Source of the DNA: Streptomyces clavuligerus
GTDB lineage: Bacteria; Actinomycetota; Actinomycetes; Streptomycetales; Streptomycetaceae
Length of the DNA: 64,000 nucleotides
NCBI RefSeq assembly: GCF_005519465.1
Contig: NZ_CP027858.1
Span: forward strand, 5,394,001 to 5,458,000
Direction: 5' to 3'
Shown: positions 8,358 through 17,131 of the stretch, one piece after another
Numbering within the stretch: the first letter of the stretch is position 1
How the letters are laid out: every line of letters starts with the position of its first letter
Made by a program: the position numbers and the translations under genes
The notes under the pieces: model-generated
What the model was told of the DNA's origin: nothing
The model's input: the letters and a program-made list of their open reading frames with translations, nothing else
Database searches by the model: none

Positions 8358-8700
8358 CGGGTGTGCCCGGGGCCTCGTGCCCGGCTGCGCGGGGCGGCCT
8401 CCGGCGGCCGGGCCTGCGGCTCTTCGGGAGGACGCGGGTGTTCCGCCGGGAACGCCGGGGTGGTGTGCCGTCTCCGCCACCTGTGCCGGTGTGTCCGGCG
8501 GTCGCCGGGTGTGCCCCTGCCGTGGGCCGGTGCCTGATCCCCGGCTGCCCGGGGCCCGATCCGGCGGCCGAGGTCTCCGGGGTCGCAGGAGAACGCGGGT
8601 GCCTGGGGCGGCCGGGGATTCCCTTGGGGAGAACGCCGGGCGCCCTGTCGCCGGGCGCGCCCTCGCCCTGGGCCGGTGCCTTGTGCCCGGCCGCCGTGGC
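8358..8700. repeat. Degenerate repeats of about 150 bp in a convergent gene-free gap
   Basis: The 603 bp between the convergent genes ending at 8279 and 8883 hold no convincing gene. They contain three imperfect copies of a GC-rich block. The matching core CCCGGCTGC or CCCGGCCGC recurs near 8380, 8540 and 8686. The first two copies also share CGGCGGCCG and ACGCGGGTG. Copies are too diverged to call a named element. Confidence 0.4.
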
Positions 8701-8882
8701 ACCCGTTGCTCCCGGGTCGGGGTGGGGTGGTGCCCCTCGGGCGGCGGGGTGGCCGTGGGCCCGGCTCGCCCGGGAGGCGGGCCTCGGTGCCGCCGGTGTG
8801 GCCTCGTTCCGGTTCGGTGGTCCGGTCGGGGAGCCGTCGTCGGTCCCGCCGCGCCACGGCGTGCGGCGCCGTCAGGTGGTCG

Positions 8883-10073
8883 TCAGGCGGTCGTCGGTAT
8901 CGGGGGGAGCGCGAGGCGGGTCGTGAGGCCGCCCGTCGGGTTCGGGGTCAGGGTCAGGGCCGCGTGGTGGCGGTCGGCGATCGTGGTGGCGATGGCCAGG
9001 CCGAGGCCGTGGCCCCGGCGGCCCGCCGTGGTCGTGCGGCCCTGGCCGCGCAGGAAGGGTTCGGCGAAGGTGGCCACCGCCTCCGGGCTCAGCGGCGGGC
9101 CGGTGTTGACGACCGTCAGCACCGCGCCGCCCGGGGCCTCGGGGTCGGGGCCCGCCTCCAGCGTCAGGGAGCCGTCCGCCGGGAGGTTGTGCCGTACGGC
9201 GTTCTGGAGCAGGTTCACCATGAGCTGGCGCAACAGCACCGCGTCGCCCATGACGGTCACCGGCCGGACGGCCACGCCGAGCGCGATCCCGCGCTCCGCC
9301 GCCTCCTCGCCGACCGCCGTCAGCGCGTCGGACGCGACCTCGGACAGGTCGATCGGGCGCAGCGCGAGCGGGGTGTGCCCGAGGGACGAGAGCTGGAGCA
9401 GCGCCTCGACGATCTCGATGCCGCGCTCGTTGGTCTCGCGCAGCCGCCCCACCAGCCGGTCCCAGTCCTGGCCCGCCGGGTCGGCGCGGGCGACGTCGAG
9501 CATGGCGCGGGTCACCGTCAGCGGGGTGCGCAGCTCGTGGGAGGCGTTGGCGGCGAAGCGCTGCCGGGTCTCGAAGGAGCGCTGGAGCCGGTCCAGCATA
9601 TGGTCGAACGCGTCGGAGAGGTCCGTGAACTCGTCCCGGGGCCCCCGCAGCCCGATCCGGTGGTCCAGCGAGCCCGTGGCCGCCCGGTGCGCGGCGGCGG
9701 TGATGTGCTGGAGGGGCCGCAGCACCCGGCCCGCGATCAGCCAGCCGCCCGCGAGACCGATGACTCCCAGCAGCAGCAGCGCGATGCCGGACGCCTCGAT
9801 CAGCGCGTTCATGATCTCGTTCCGGGTGGGCGCGTGGGGCCGGTCCCGGGGGTTGGACGCCGTCAGCGGATAGTTCGGGATGAACCGCATCGCCAGCAGG
9901 ACGACCGCGAGCGTCGCCGCCCCGGCCACCACCGTGAAGAACGCGTAGCTGAGGGTGAGCCGGGCGCGTGCGGTCAGCCGGCGGGGCCGCCGGTCGAGCA
10001 GTGGGCCGGTCCCGTCCGCCGGGCCGCCGTCCTCGTCCGCACGGGGGCGCGGACGGATCAGGGCGGAGGTCAT
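8883..10073 (-). CDS. Two-component sensor histidine kinase
   Basis: A 396-residue membrane kinase. Two membrane segments (about 40-62 and 92-115) flank a short extracellular loop, followed by a HAMP-type linker (RVLRPLQHITAAAHR). The H-box is FAANASHELRTPLT with the phospho-accepting His near 179. The N-box is MVNLLQNAVRHN and the G-box is RRGHGLGLAIA. Its ATG overlaps the response-regulator stop (ATGA at 10070-10073), so the pair is co-translated. The divergent neighbour is a D,D-carboxypeptidase, which suggests a cell-wall signal, but the ligand cannot be read from the sequence. Confidence 0.9.
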   Translation of the reverse strand: MTSALIRPRPRADEDGGPADGTGPLLDRRPRRLTARARLTLSYAFFTVVAGAATLAVVLLAMRFIPNYPLTASNPRDRPHAPTRNEIMNALIEASGIALLLLGVIGLAGGWLIAGRVLRPLQHITAAAHRAATGSLDHRIGLRGPRDEFTDLSDAFDHMLDRLQRSFETRQRFAANASHELRTPLTVTRAMLDVARADPAGQDWDRLVGRLRETNERGIEIVEALLQLSSLGHTPLALRPIDLSEVASDALTAVGEEAAERGIALGVAVRPVTVMGDAVLLRQLMVNLLQNAVRHNLPADGSLTLEAGPDPEAPGGAVLTVVNTGPPLSPEAVATFAEPFLRGQGRTTTAGRRGHGLGLAIATTIADRHHAALTLTPNPTGGLTTRLALPPIPTTA

Positions 10074-10741
10074 GCGTCCGCCTCCTCGTCCAGGCGGTAG
10101 CCCACACCCGGCACGGTCAGGATCGCCCAGGGCTCGCCCAGCCGCTTGCGCAGGGCGGAGATGGTGATGCGGACGGCGTTGGTGAACGGGTCCGCGTTCT
10201 CGTCCCACGCCCGCTCCAGCAGGGTCTCGGCGCTGACGACCCCGCCGCGCGCGGCCATGAGCACTTCGAGGACGGCGAACTGCTTGCGGGTGAGTCCGAC
10301 ATAGCGGCCGGAGCGGAAGACCTCCCGCCGGAACGGGTCGAGCCGGATGCCCGCGTACTCCAGGACCGGCGGAGCGCTCTCCTTGGGACGGCGGGCGAGC
10401 GAACGCAGCCGGACCACCAGCTCCGCCATCTCGAACGGCTTGGTGAGGTAGTCGTCCGCGCCCAGCTCGAAGCCGCTCACCTTCTCCTGGAGGCGGCTCG
10501 CGGCCGTCAGCATCAGGACCCGGCAGCCGTGGCCGCGCTCGACGATCAACCGGCAGACCTCGTCGCCGTGGGTGCCGGGAATGTCCCGGTCCAGCACGAC
10601 CGCGTCATAGGGGTGGACGTCCAGCCGCTCCAGCGCCGTGTCGCCGTCGCCCGCGATGTCCGAGGCGATCGCTTCGAGCCGCAGTCCCGCCTGGACGGCC
10701 TCGGCGAGATAGGGCTCGTCCTCGACGATCAGTACCCGCAT
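10070..10741 (-). CDS. OmpR/PhoB-family response regulator
   Basis: A 223-residue regulator with a receiver domain (MRVLIVEDEP, phospho-accepting Asp51 in VVLDRDIPG, Lys101 in LTKPFE) and a C-terminal winged helix (GLTRKQFAVLEVLMA, ITISALRKRLGEP, VPGVGYRLDEE). The start ATG 10741 has GGGAGG upstream; the frame extends to 10909 but without a family match. Overlap with the kinase start implies coupled expression. Repeated CGTTACCC elements lie in the intergenic space toward the divergent carboxypeptidase gene. Confidence 0.92.
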   Translation of the reverse strand: MRVLIVEDEPYLAEAVQAGLRLEAIASDIAGDGDTALERLDVHPYDAVVLDRDIPGTHGDEVCRLIVERGHGCRVLMLTAASRLQEKVSGFELGADDYLTKPFEMAELVVRLRSLARRPKESAPPVLEYAGIRLDPFRREVFRSGRYVGLTRKQFAVLEVLMAARGGVVSAETLLERAWDENADPFTNAVRITISALRKRLGEPWAILTVPGVGYRLDEEADA

Positions 10742-10930
10742 GCGGTCCCTCCCGGATTCACTGCCGCCCTTTCCCGCGTTTCCGGTGCTTCTTGACCGGT
10801 GCTTCCGGATTCCGGGTCGGACCCCGGCCCGGCTCGCTGTTCCGCCGTCCATGAGACCACAGGAGGGATATCGAGAACGTATCGGGAAAACGAGACGGCC
10901 CCACAACACGCCCTGTCCTTGACTCGTCGC

Positions 10931-10974
10931 CGTTACCCGTTACCCCTTCCCCGTTACCCCCTTCCCCGTTCCCC
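10931..10974. promoter_or_regulatory. Direct repeats of CGTTACCC between the two-component genes and vanY
   Basis: CGTTACCC occurs at 10931, CGTTACCCC at 10938 and CGTTACCCC again at 10952, with a variant CGTTCCCC at 10967. CCTTCCCCGTT is also repeated (10945 and 10960). OmpR-family regulators bind tandem direct repeats, and this cluster is 28 bp before the carboxypeptidase start. It is a candidate binding site for the adjacent regulator. Confidence 0.45.
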
Positions 10975-11001
10975 AGCGACAGCGACGACCCGGAGGCGAC
11001 C

Positions 11002-11697
11002 ATGGACACGCGACCGCACACCGACCCGCACGGCGAGCACGGCCGGCCCGGCGAGCACGAGATCGGGGGCGCGGTCTCCCCGGCCTCCCGGCGGCGGTCC
11101 TGGCGCAGGGAGCTGGCCGGGGTCGGCGCGGTGCTGGTGCTGGCCGGGGCGGCGGTCTGGGCGGTCGCCGGGCAGGGCGCCGGTCCCGCCGCCCGGGCCG
11201 AGGGACTGCTCGACACGGCGCGGGGCCGCCCCTCCGGGAGCGCGGGGAGCACGGCGGGCGCGGAGAGCGGCGCGGTCGGGAGCGGGGCCAGGATCACCCC
11301 GTTCGACACGGAACACCCCGCCGTCGCCGGACTCGACGAAGAACTCCGCACGGCACTCCAGCGGGCGGCGCGGAAGGCGCGGGAGGACGGAATCGAGTTC
11401 TCCGTCACCTCGGGCTGGCGCAGCAAGGAGTATCAGCAGCGGCTGCTCGATGACGCGATACGGAAACACGGCAGCAGGGAAAAGGCGCGGAAATGGGTGG
11501 GCACGCCCGAGACTTCCGCCCATGTCACCGGGAAGGCCGTCGATATCGGTCCGACCGACGCCGACGACTGGCTCATCCGGAAGGGCGCCGCTTTCGGTCT
11601 GTGCCAGGTGTACGCGAATGAGATGTGGCATTTCGAGCTGCGGACCGAGCCGGGCGGCCGGTGCCCCGCCCCGCTCCCGGACGCCTCGGCGGGCTGA
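11002..11697 (+). CDS. vanY: VanY-type M15 D-alanyl-D-alanine carboxypeptidase
   Basis: A 231-residue membrane-anchored peptidase. A basic N-terminus is followed by one membrane segment (about 38-58), a Gly/Ser-rich stalk, and an M15 zinc-peptidase domain. Ligands and catalytic residues are in SAHVTGKAVDIG (His174, Asp181) and NEMWHFEL (Glu207, His210); SGWRS is the conserved substrate loop. It would remove the terminal D-Ala from peptidoglycan precursors outside the membrane. It is divergent from the two-component pair, as in VanRS-VanY-like arrangements. vanHAX genes are absent, so a housekeeping role or low-level glycopeptide tolerance is likelier than full resistance. Confidence 0.8.
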   Translation: MDTRPHTDPHGEHGRPGEHEIGGAVSPASRRRSWRRELAGVGAVLVLAGAAVWAVAGQGAGPAARAEGLLDTARGRPSGSAGSTAGAESGAVGSGARITPFDTEHPAVAGLDEELRTALQRAARKAREDGIEFSVTSGWRSKEYQQRLLDDAIRKHGSREKARKWVGTPETSAHVTGKAVDIGPTDADDWLIRKGAAFGLCQVYANEMWHFELRTEPGGRCPAPLPDASAG

Positions 11698-11853
11698 GCC
11701 CCCGTCCGTCAGGGAGGCCCGGAGGCGGCTCAAAGAGGACCGTCCGGACGGCCCGCGCGGGTAACGCGTCGGTCTGAAACGCGTAAGGCGCCGGTAAAAC
11801 GAAAAGTACAGGCCAAGTGAGTGGCTGATTCCAACTCCCCCGTGTCGCGGGGT

Positions 11854-11875
11854 GTTCAAACGCCGTTCGCACGAG
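11854..11875 (+). promoter_or_regulatory. Probable PHO box (two 11-bp PhoP direct repeat units)
   Basis: GTTCAAACGCC (11854-11864) is followed directly by GTTCGCACGAG (11865-11875). The streptomycete PHO box is built from 11-bp units resembling GTTCACCCGCC. Lying 98 bp before a phosphatase gene supports phosphate control. Confidence 0.55.
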
Positions 11876-11972
11876 GGAGAAATCGTTTGCTCGCCTCTCA
11901 GCCAGGGACGCGGGCGCGGAAAGGGACCGGGCAGAACGCCTCGGGTTCCCCCCTCACCCCAGGAGACACCAC

Positions 11973-13400
11973 ATGCCGCTCACCCGCAGGGATTTCAGCA
12001 GACAATCCGCCCTCACCGGCGCGGGACTCGCCCTCACCGGTGCCGTCGGGGCACTGGCCACCGCGCCCGGTGCGCTGGCTGCCGATGAGCCCGCGCACCA
12101 GGACCGCACCGGAGGCAGGACGCTCGGCTACGGGCCGCTGATACCGGACCCGGCCGGACTGCTCGCGCTCCCCGCGGGATTCTCGTACCGGGTGCTCACC
12201 CACGCCGGGGTGACCCGGCTGGAGACCGGCGAGCCCACCCCCGCCAGCCACGACGGCACCGCCGCCTTCCCCGGGCGGCGCGGAGTGACCCTCCTGGTCG
12301 TCAACCACGAGCTGCGCGGCACCCGCGACCGCTGGCCCTTCCCCGTACCGCTCACCGAAGGTCTCGTCTACGACCCGGCGGCGTCCGGCGGCTGTACCGT
12401 CGTGGAGTCCCGGCCCGACGGCGCCGTCGCCCAGTGGGTCGGTGTCGCGGGCACCTCCACCAACTGCGCGGGCGGCAGCACCCCCTGGGGCACCTGGCTC
12501 ACCTGCGAGGAGAACGAGGACCTCGCCGGGGTGAACGGCATGACCAAGGACCACGGCTATGTCTTCGAGGTCGATCCCCACGACCGCAGGGCCAACCGGG
12601 ACCCCAGGCCCATCAAGGCGTTCGGCCGCTTCCCCCACGAGGCCGTCGTCATCGACCCCGCGCGCGGCCACGCGTATCTGACCGAGGACGCGAGCGGTCC
12701 GCACGGCCTCCTCTACCGCTGGGTGCCCCCGCAGGGCTTCCGCCACGGCCGGGGCAGGCTGCGCACCCTCGCGGACGACGCCGGGCTGTTCCAGGCGCCC
12801 CGCTGCTTCGACTCCCACGGACAGTTCGTCGACGACCTCTCCCGTGCCACCCGCATCGGCACGGTCTACGGCGTGGACTGGACCGACGTACCCGACCGGG
12901 ACGCCCGTACCACCTCGGTGCGGCGGCAGTTCGCGGACGGGGAGATCACCCGGGGCCGCAAGCTGGAAGGCATGTGGTGGGGCGACGGCGGCGCCTACTT
13001 CGTCTCCTCGTACGCCCGCGCGGACAGCCCCGGCGGCGCGCACAACGGCCAGGTCTGGTTCTACAACCCGCGGCGGCGCACCCTCACCCTGAAGGTGCTC
13101 CTCGGCGTGGCCGACGGCTACGACGGCCCGGACAACATCACCGTCTCGCCGTACGGGGGGCTCGTCATCGCGGAGGACGGCGACGGCGCCCAGCATCTGT
13201 TCGGCGCGACCGAGCGGGGGCGCACGTACCCCATCGCCCGCAGCGAGCGGAACCTCGGCACCGAGGAAGCGCCCGAGTACAGCGAGTTCGCCGGGGTCTG
13301 CTTCTCGCCGGACGGGCGGACCCTCTTCGCCCATGCGCAGAACCCCGGGGTCATGTTCGCGATCACCGGGCCGTGGCGGCGCCAGCACCACCACGGCTGA
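11973..13400 (+). CDS. PhoX-family (DUF839) secreted phosphatase, Tat-exported
   Basis: A 475-residue protein with a twin-arginine signal (TRRDFSRQSALTGAGLALT) and cleavage near APGALAADE. The mature part has PhoX/DUF839 features: VNHELRGT, the metal and substrate site TNCAGGSTPWGTWLTCEEN, HEAVVIDPARGHAYLTEDAS, and near the end GVCFSPDGRTLFAHAQNPG. PhoX enzymes are calcium- and iron-dependent phosphomonoesterases that work outside the cell. The start ATG 11973 follows CCCCAGGAGACACC. A two-unit PHO box upstream fits PhoRP control. The length is at the short end for PhoX, as in the streptomycete DUF839 proteins. Confidence 0.88.
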   Translation: MPLTRRDFSRQSALTGAGLALTGAVGALATAPGALAADEPAHQDRTGGRTLGYGPLIPDPAGLLALPAGFSYRVLTHAGVTRLETGEPTPASHDGTAAFPGRRGVTLLVVNHELRGTRDRWPFPVPLTEGLVYDPAASGGCTVVESRPDGAVAQWVGVAGTSTNCAGGSTPWGTWLTCEENEDLAGVNGMTKDHGYVFEVDPHDRRANRDPRPIKAFGRFPHEAVVIDPARGHAYLTEDASGPHGLLYRWVPPQGFRHGRGRLRTLADDAGLFQAPRCFDSHGQFVDDLSRATRIGTVYGVDWTDVPDRDARTTSVRRQFADGEITRGRKLEGMWWGDGGAYFVSSYARADSPGGAHNGQVWFYNPRRRTLTLKVLLGVADGYDGPDNITVSPYGGLVIAEDGDGAQHLFGATERGRTYPIARSERNLGTEEAPEYSEFAGVCFSPDGRTLFAHAQNPGVMFAITGPWRRQHHHG

Positions 13401-13537
13401 TCCGGTGGCCGGTGGTGTGCCCCTGCCGACCGCTCTGCGGTGATACGGGCACACCGCCGGCCCCGGTCGGCCCCGACGGCCGTCCGATCCCCTTCGGCCG
13501 TCCGGCCCCCTTCGGTCGCCCGGTGGCGGCGGGGCCG

Positions 13538-13566
13538 TTGCCCACCGGGCGGCTGACATCTAACAT
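13538..13566 (+). promoter_or_regulatory. Promoter giving a leaderless mRNA for the GntR gene
   Basis: TTGCCC (13538-13543) and TAACAT (13561-13566) are spaced by 17 bp. The GntR ATG at 13575 is only 9 bases past the -10 and has no ribosome-binding site, so the transcript probably begins at or next to the start codon. Confidence 0.55.
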
Positions 13567-13574
13567 TTCAGTCC

Positions 13575-14405
13575 ATGGGATCACTGCGGCCCGTGGGGCG
13601 GACCCTGTTGCGGGACACCGCGTACGCGGCCATTCAGGACGCGATCGTCCGGGGCGAGCTGCCGCCGGGGGGACCGGTGCGCGAGGCCGATCTCGCCCAG
13701 GCGCTGGGGCTCTCCCGGGCGCCGGTGCGGGACGCGCTGGCCCGGCTCGCCGAGGAAGGGCTCATCGAGACCAAGCCGCAGAGCTGGACCCGGGTCACCC
13801 GGCTGGAGCCGCGCGCCGTGCGGGAGGCCGCCGTCGTGGTGCGGGCGATGCACGAGCTGGCCGCGCGGACGGCCGTGCCGCTGCTCACGGACGGGGACGT
13901 CGCCGCGATGGGCCGGGCCAACGACCGCTTCGTCCGGGCGACCCGGGACGGTGCCGTCGCTGTGGCGCTGAGCGCCGACGACGCCCTGCACGGGGTGCTG
14001 GTGCGGGTCGCGGGCAACCACGCGGTCGCCGCCACCATCGCCCGGTACACCCCGCTGATCCGGCGGCTGGAGTGGCGGCGGTTCGCCACCGCGAGCGCCC
14101 TGGACTCCGCCGTTCTGCACGAGCGGCTCATCGCGGCCTGCGCGGAGCGCGACGCCGAGGAAGCCGCCCGGATCACCGCCGACATCTGGCGGACGCTCGA
14201 CGAACTGGCCGACGAGGAGTTCGCCGACGAGGAGTCGGCCGACGAGGAGCTGAGCGGCCGGGCGCCGGGCGGCGGCGGACCGGTGGTCGTCGGCGGACCG
14301 GTGGCTGTCGGCAGGCCGGACGGCGGGCGTCCGGACCCCGAAGGAGCGGGCACCGACGGGCCTGCCGCCCCGGGCGGGCCGAGGAGTACCGGCACCGCCC
14401 CCTGA
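13575..14405 (+). CDS. GntR-family (FadR/FCD subgroup) transcriptional regulator
   Basis: A 276-residue regulator. The N-terminal winged helix (residues 15-75) has [17 protein letters not shown] and [19 protein letters not shown], typical of GntR. The all-helical FCD effector domain follows ([39 protein letters not shown]). The last 60 residues are a low-complexity Glu/Asp-rich then Gly/Pro-rich tail ([14 protein letters not shown]). It lies 58 bp before an ACC deaminase gene on the same strand and is its likely local regulator. No ribosome-binding site precedes ATG 13575; the -10 placement suggests leaderless translation. Confidence 0.87.
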   Translation: MGSLRPVGRTLLRDTAYAAIQDAIVRGELPPGGPVREADLAQALGLSRAPVRDALARLAEEGLIETKPQSWTRVTRLEPRAVREAAVVVRAMHELAARTAVPLLTDGDVAAMGRANDRFVRATRDGAVAVALSADDALHGVLVRVAGNHAVAATIARYTPLIRRLEWRRFATASALDSAVLHERLIAACAERDAEEAARITADIWRTLDELADEEFADEESADEELSGRAPGGGGPVVVGGPVAVGRPDGGRPDPEGAGTDGPAAPGGPRSTGTAP

Positions 14406-14463
14406 GACTCCGGCCCGGTCCGCCGGGCCGTGGCAACCGACCCCGAGCCCCAAGGAGCCGAGT

Positions 14464-15525
14464 GTGTCGACCCCCCCGTCCCCTTCTTCCTCCCCCGCCG
14501 CCCCGCCCGCTGCGATCTCCTCGTACGAGCGGTACCCCCTGCTGTTCGGCCCCTCCCCGGTGCATCCGCTGGAGCGGCTGACGGAGCGGCTGGGCGGCGC
14601 CGAGCTGTGGGCCAAGCGCGAGGACTGCAACTCGCCCATCGCCTACGGCGGCAACAAGACCCGCAAGCTGGAGTACCTGGTGGCCGACGCCCTCGCGCAG
14701 GGCTGCGACACCCTGGTCTCCATCGGCGGGGTGCAGTCCAACCACACCCGTCAGGTCGCCGCCGTCGCGGCCCGCGCCGGGCTCCGCTGTGTCCTCGTCC
14801 AGGAGAGCTGGGTGGAGTGGCCGGACTCCGTCTACGACAAGGTCGGCAACATCCTGGTCAGCAGACTCGCGGGCGCCGAGGTCCGGCTGGTGCGCGCGGA
14901 CTTCGGGATCGGCGTCAAGGAGAGCTGGGAACGGGCGCTGCGCGAGGTCGAGGCGGCCGGCGGCCGGCCCTACGCGATCCCCGCCGGGGCCTCCGACCAT
15001 CCGCTGGGCGGTCTCGGCTTCGCCAACTGGGCCTATGAGCTGGCCGGACAGGAGGAGGAACTCGGCGTCTTCTTCGACACGGTCGTGGTCTGCTCGGTCA
15101 CCGGAAGCACCCAGGCGGGCATGGTCGCGGGCTTCGCCGCGCTGGAGGAGGCGGGCGGCAGGCCCCGCCGGGTCCTCGGCATCGACGCCTCGGCGGCACC
15201 GCGGCGCACCCGGGAGCAGATCGGCCGGATCGCCCGGACCACCGGCTCCCTCATCGGGGTCGAACGGGTGGTGCGCGACGCCGAGATCGAGCTGGACGAG
15301 CGCTACCACGCGGGCGTCTACGGCATCCCCGACGAGACCACCCTGGAGGCGATGCGGCTCGCGGCCCGCACCGAGGGCATGATCACCGACCCCGTCTACG
15401 AGGGGAAGTCGATGGCCGGGCTGATCGACCTCGTCGGCCGGGGCGAGATCGGCGCGGACTCGACCGTGCTCTACGCCCACCTCGGCGGACAGCCCGCGCT
15501 CAACGCCTACAGCGCGCTCTTCTGA
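14464..15525 (+). CDS. acdS: 1-aminocyclopropane-1-carboxylate deaminase
   Basis: A 353-residue PLP enzyme that splits ACC, the plant ethylene precursor, into 2-oxobutyrate and ammonia. The match to known AcdS proteins is extensive: [38 protein letters not shown] (PLP Lys65), [35 protein letters not shown] and [15 protein letters not shown]. The Glu in VYEG and the Leu in AHLGG are the two residues that separate ACC deaminases from D-cysteine desulfhydrases, and both are present. GTG 14464 has AAGGAG upstream. Residues 1-18 are a Ser/Pro/Ala tail absent from proteobacterial enzymes. The GntR gene before it probably controls it. Confidence 0.93.
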   Translation: MSTPPSPSSSPAAPPAAISSYERYPLLFGPSPVHPLERLTERLGGAELWAKREDCNSPIAYGGNKTRKLEYLVADALAQGCDTLVSIGGVQSNHTRQVAAVAARAGLRCVLVQESWVEWPDSVYDKVGNILVSRLAGAEVRLVRADFGIGVKESWERALREVEAAGGRPYAIPAGASDHPLGGLGFANWAYELAGQEEELGVFFDTVVVCSVTGSTQAGMVAGFAALEEAGGRPRRVLGIDASAAPRRTREQIGRIARTTGSLIGVERVVRDAEIELDERYHAGVYGIPDETTLEAMRLAARTEGMITDPVYEGKSMAGLIDLVGRGEIGADSTVLYAHLGGQPALNAYSALF

Positions 15526-15529
15526 CCCC

Positions 15530-15565
15530 GGAGCCGGAGCCGGAGCCGGAGCTGGAGCCGGAGTC
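15530..15565. repeat. Hexamer tandem repeat (GGAGCC)6
   Basis: Six consecutive hexamers, four GGAGCC plus GGAGCT and GGAGTC, start 5 bases after the acdS stop. The remaining gap to 15701 is extremely GC-rich with overlapping inverted repeats and probably ends transcription of the convergent acdS and TerD genes. Confidence 0.6.
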
Positions 15566-15701
15566 AGGGCCAGGGCCGGGGCTGTCCCGCCCCGGGGCCG
15601 CCGCCCGGCGGGTCCGGCCCGGTCCGGCCCGGCCGCCGGGCCCGCCGCCACCGGGCCCCGCCGGGCCCTTGCCCCGGCGGGCCCCTCGGAGGCCGCCGGG
15701 C

Positions 15702-16943
15702 TCAGAGGGCCTGACCGGCGGGCCGCACCATGTCGCGCACGGTCCGTGCCTTGACGAACTCACCCATGGCCGTCATCTCCCACTCGCCCGAATACTGGCG
15801 GATCAGCTTCGCCATCATCACGCCGGTGCGGGGCTCCGCCGTGGTCAGCTCGAACCGGACCAGCTCCTCTCCGGACGCGGCGTCGAGCAGTCGGCAGTAC
15901 GCCTTGGCGACCTCCGTGAACTTCTGGCCCGAGTAGGAGTTCACCGTGAAGACCAGGCCGGTGACCTCGGCGGGGAGCCGGCCCAGGTCGACGGTGATCG
16001 TCTCGTCGTCGCCCGCGCCCTCGCCGGTGAGATTGTCCCCGGAGTGCTGGACCGCGCCGTTGAGGATCACCAGCTTGCCGAAGTAGCAGGCGTCGATCGC
16101 GTTGCGGTTGGGCCCGTAGGCGATCACCGAGGCGTCGAGGTCGATGTCCCGGCTCCGGTAGGCGGGCTCCCAGCCGAGGCCCATCCGGACCTGGGAGAGC
16201 AGCGGACGGCCGCCCTTGACCAGCGAGACCGTCTCGTTCTTCCGCAGGCTGACCCGGCCCTTGTCCAGATTGATCTTCCCGGTCCCGACGGGAGGCGCCG
16301 CGGGGGCGGACGGCGCGGCCGGGGCCTGGGGTGCCGGTGCGGCGGCGGGGGCCGTCGTCGCACGGGACCGGGCGGCGGGCGCCGCCGGTGGCGCGGGGGC
16401 GGCGGGCGCGGGCGGAGCGACCGGGGCCGCCGGTGCGGCGGGCTCGTCCACGGAGACGCCGAAGTCCGTCGCGATGCCCGCCAGCCCGTCGGCGTACCCC
16501 TGGCCCACGGCGCGGACCTTCCAGGCCCCGTTGCGCAGATAGATCTCGACCACGACCAGCGCCGTCTCGCTCCCCAGCCGGGGCGGGGTGAAGGTGGCCA
16601 GCGCCGCTCCGCTCTCCGCGTCCCGCACGGTGGCGGTGGGCTCGATGCCCTGGAAGGTCTGCCCGGCGGCGTCCGGGCTGGCCGTGACGACGACCTTCTC
16701 GATGCCGGGCGGCAGCGCCGCCGTGTCCACGATGATCGCGTCCGGCGCGGCCCCGCCGCCCGGGCGGTGGCTCACCCCGGGGCCCGTGGGCTGGTTGTAG
16801 AAGATGAAGTCGTCGTCGGAGCGCACCTTGCCCTGGGCCGTGAGCAGCAGGCCCGACACGTCGAGCCGCACCGGGGCGGCGACGTCCACCGCGACACGCG
16901 CGGCCGGGAGGGGAAGGTTCGAGCCGGGGGTCATAGCTGTCAT
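15702..16943 (-). CDS. Double TerD-domain (tellurite-resistance family) protein
   Basis: A 413-residue protein made of two TerD-like domains. Domain 1 (about 1-165) has LRNGAWKVRAVGQGY. Domain 2 (about 225-405) has INLDKGRVSLRKNETVSL, MGLGWEP, DASVIAYG and GEWEMTAMGEFV. Between them is a 60-residue Ala/Pro linker. TerD domains bind calcium; the family is tied to tellurite, phage and colicin resistance and to calcium-linked development in Streptomyces. The Asp-rich calcium loops GAGDDETITVDL and SRDIDLDASV are intact in domain 2. The arrangement resembles TerA-like fusions. No other ter genes are nearby. The start is ATG 16943 (CCGGGGT upstream). Confidence 0.8.
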   Translation of the reverse strand: MTAMTPGSNLPLPAARVAVDVAAPVRLDVSGLLLTAQGKVRSDDDFIFYNQPTGPGVSHRPGGGAAPDAIIVDTAALPPGIEKVVVTASPDAAGQTFQGIEPTATVRDAESGAALATFTPPRLGSETALVVVEIYLRNGAWKVRAVGQGYADGLAGIATDFGVSVDEPAAPAAPVAPPAPAAPAPPAAPAARSRATTAPAAAPAPQAPAAPSAPAAPPVGTGKINLDKGRVSLRKNETVSLVKGGRPLLSQVRMGLGWEPAYRSRDIDLDASVIAYGPNRNAIDACYFGKLVILNGAVQHSGDNLTGEGAGDDETITVDLGRLPAEVTGLVFTVNSYSGQKFTEVAKAYCRLLDAASGEELVRFELTTAEPRTGVMMAKLIRQYSGEWEMTAMGEFVKARTVRDMVRPAGQAL

Positions 16944-17131
16944 ACCCCGGACAACGAGCGACCCCGCTTTGCCGTTCCCTTACGGTTCTCGCCGGTATCG
17001 CCTGATCGGGTGATACCGGCGCGTCCGTGCCGGGCCCGCGCCCCCGGCGTGCGCTACCGCTCCCGCTCGTCCCAACCCTGCTCGGCCTGGCCCAACCCGG
17101 CTCGGCGCTGTTCGGTCCGGTCCGGCCCGGC

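Noticed and set aside
8158..9873. 571-codon plus-strand frame across the gap and the histidine kinase
   Set aside because: It is antisense to clear H-, N- and G-boxes and has no ribosome site or recognisable domain.
11002..11697. A vancomycin-resistance cluster
   Set aside because: Only a VanY-type gene and a two-component pair are present; vanH, vanA/B and vanX are absent.
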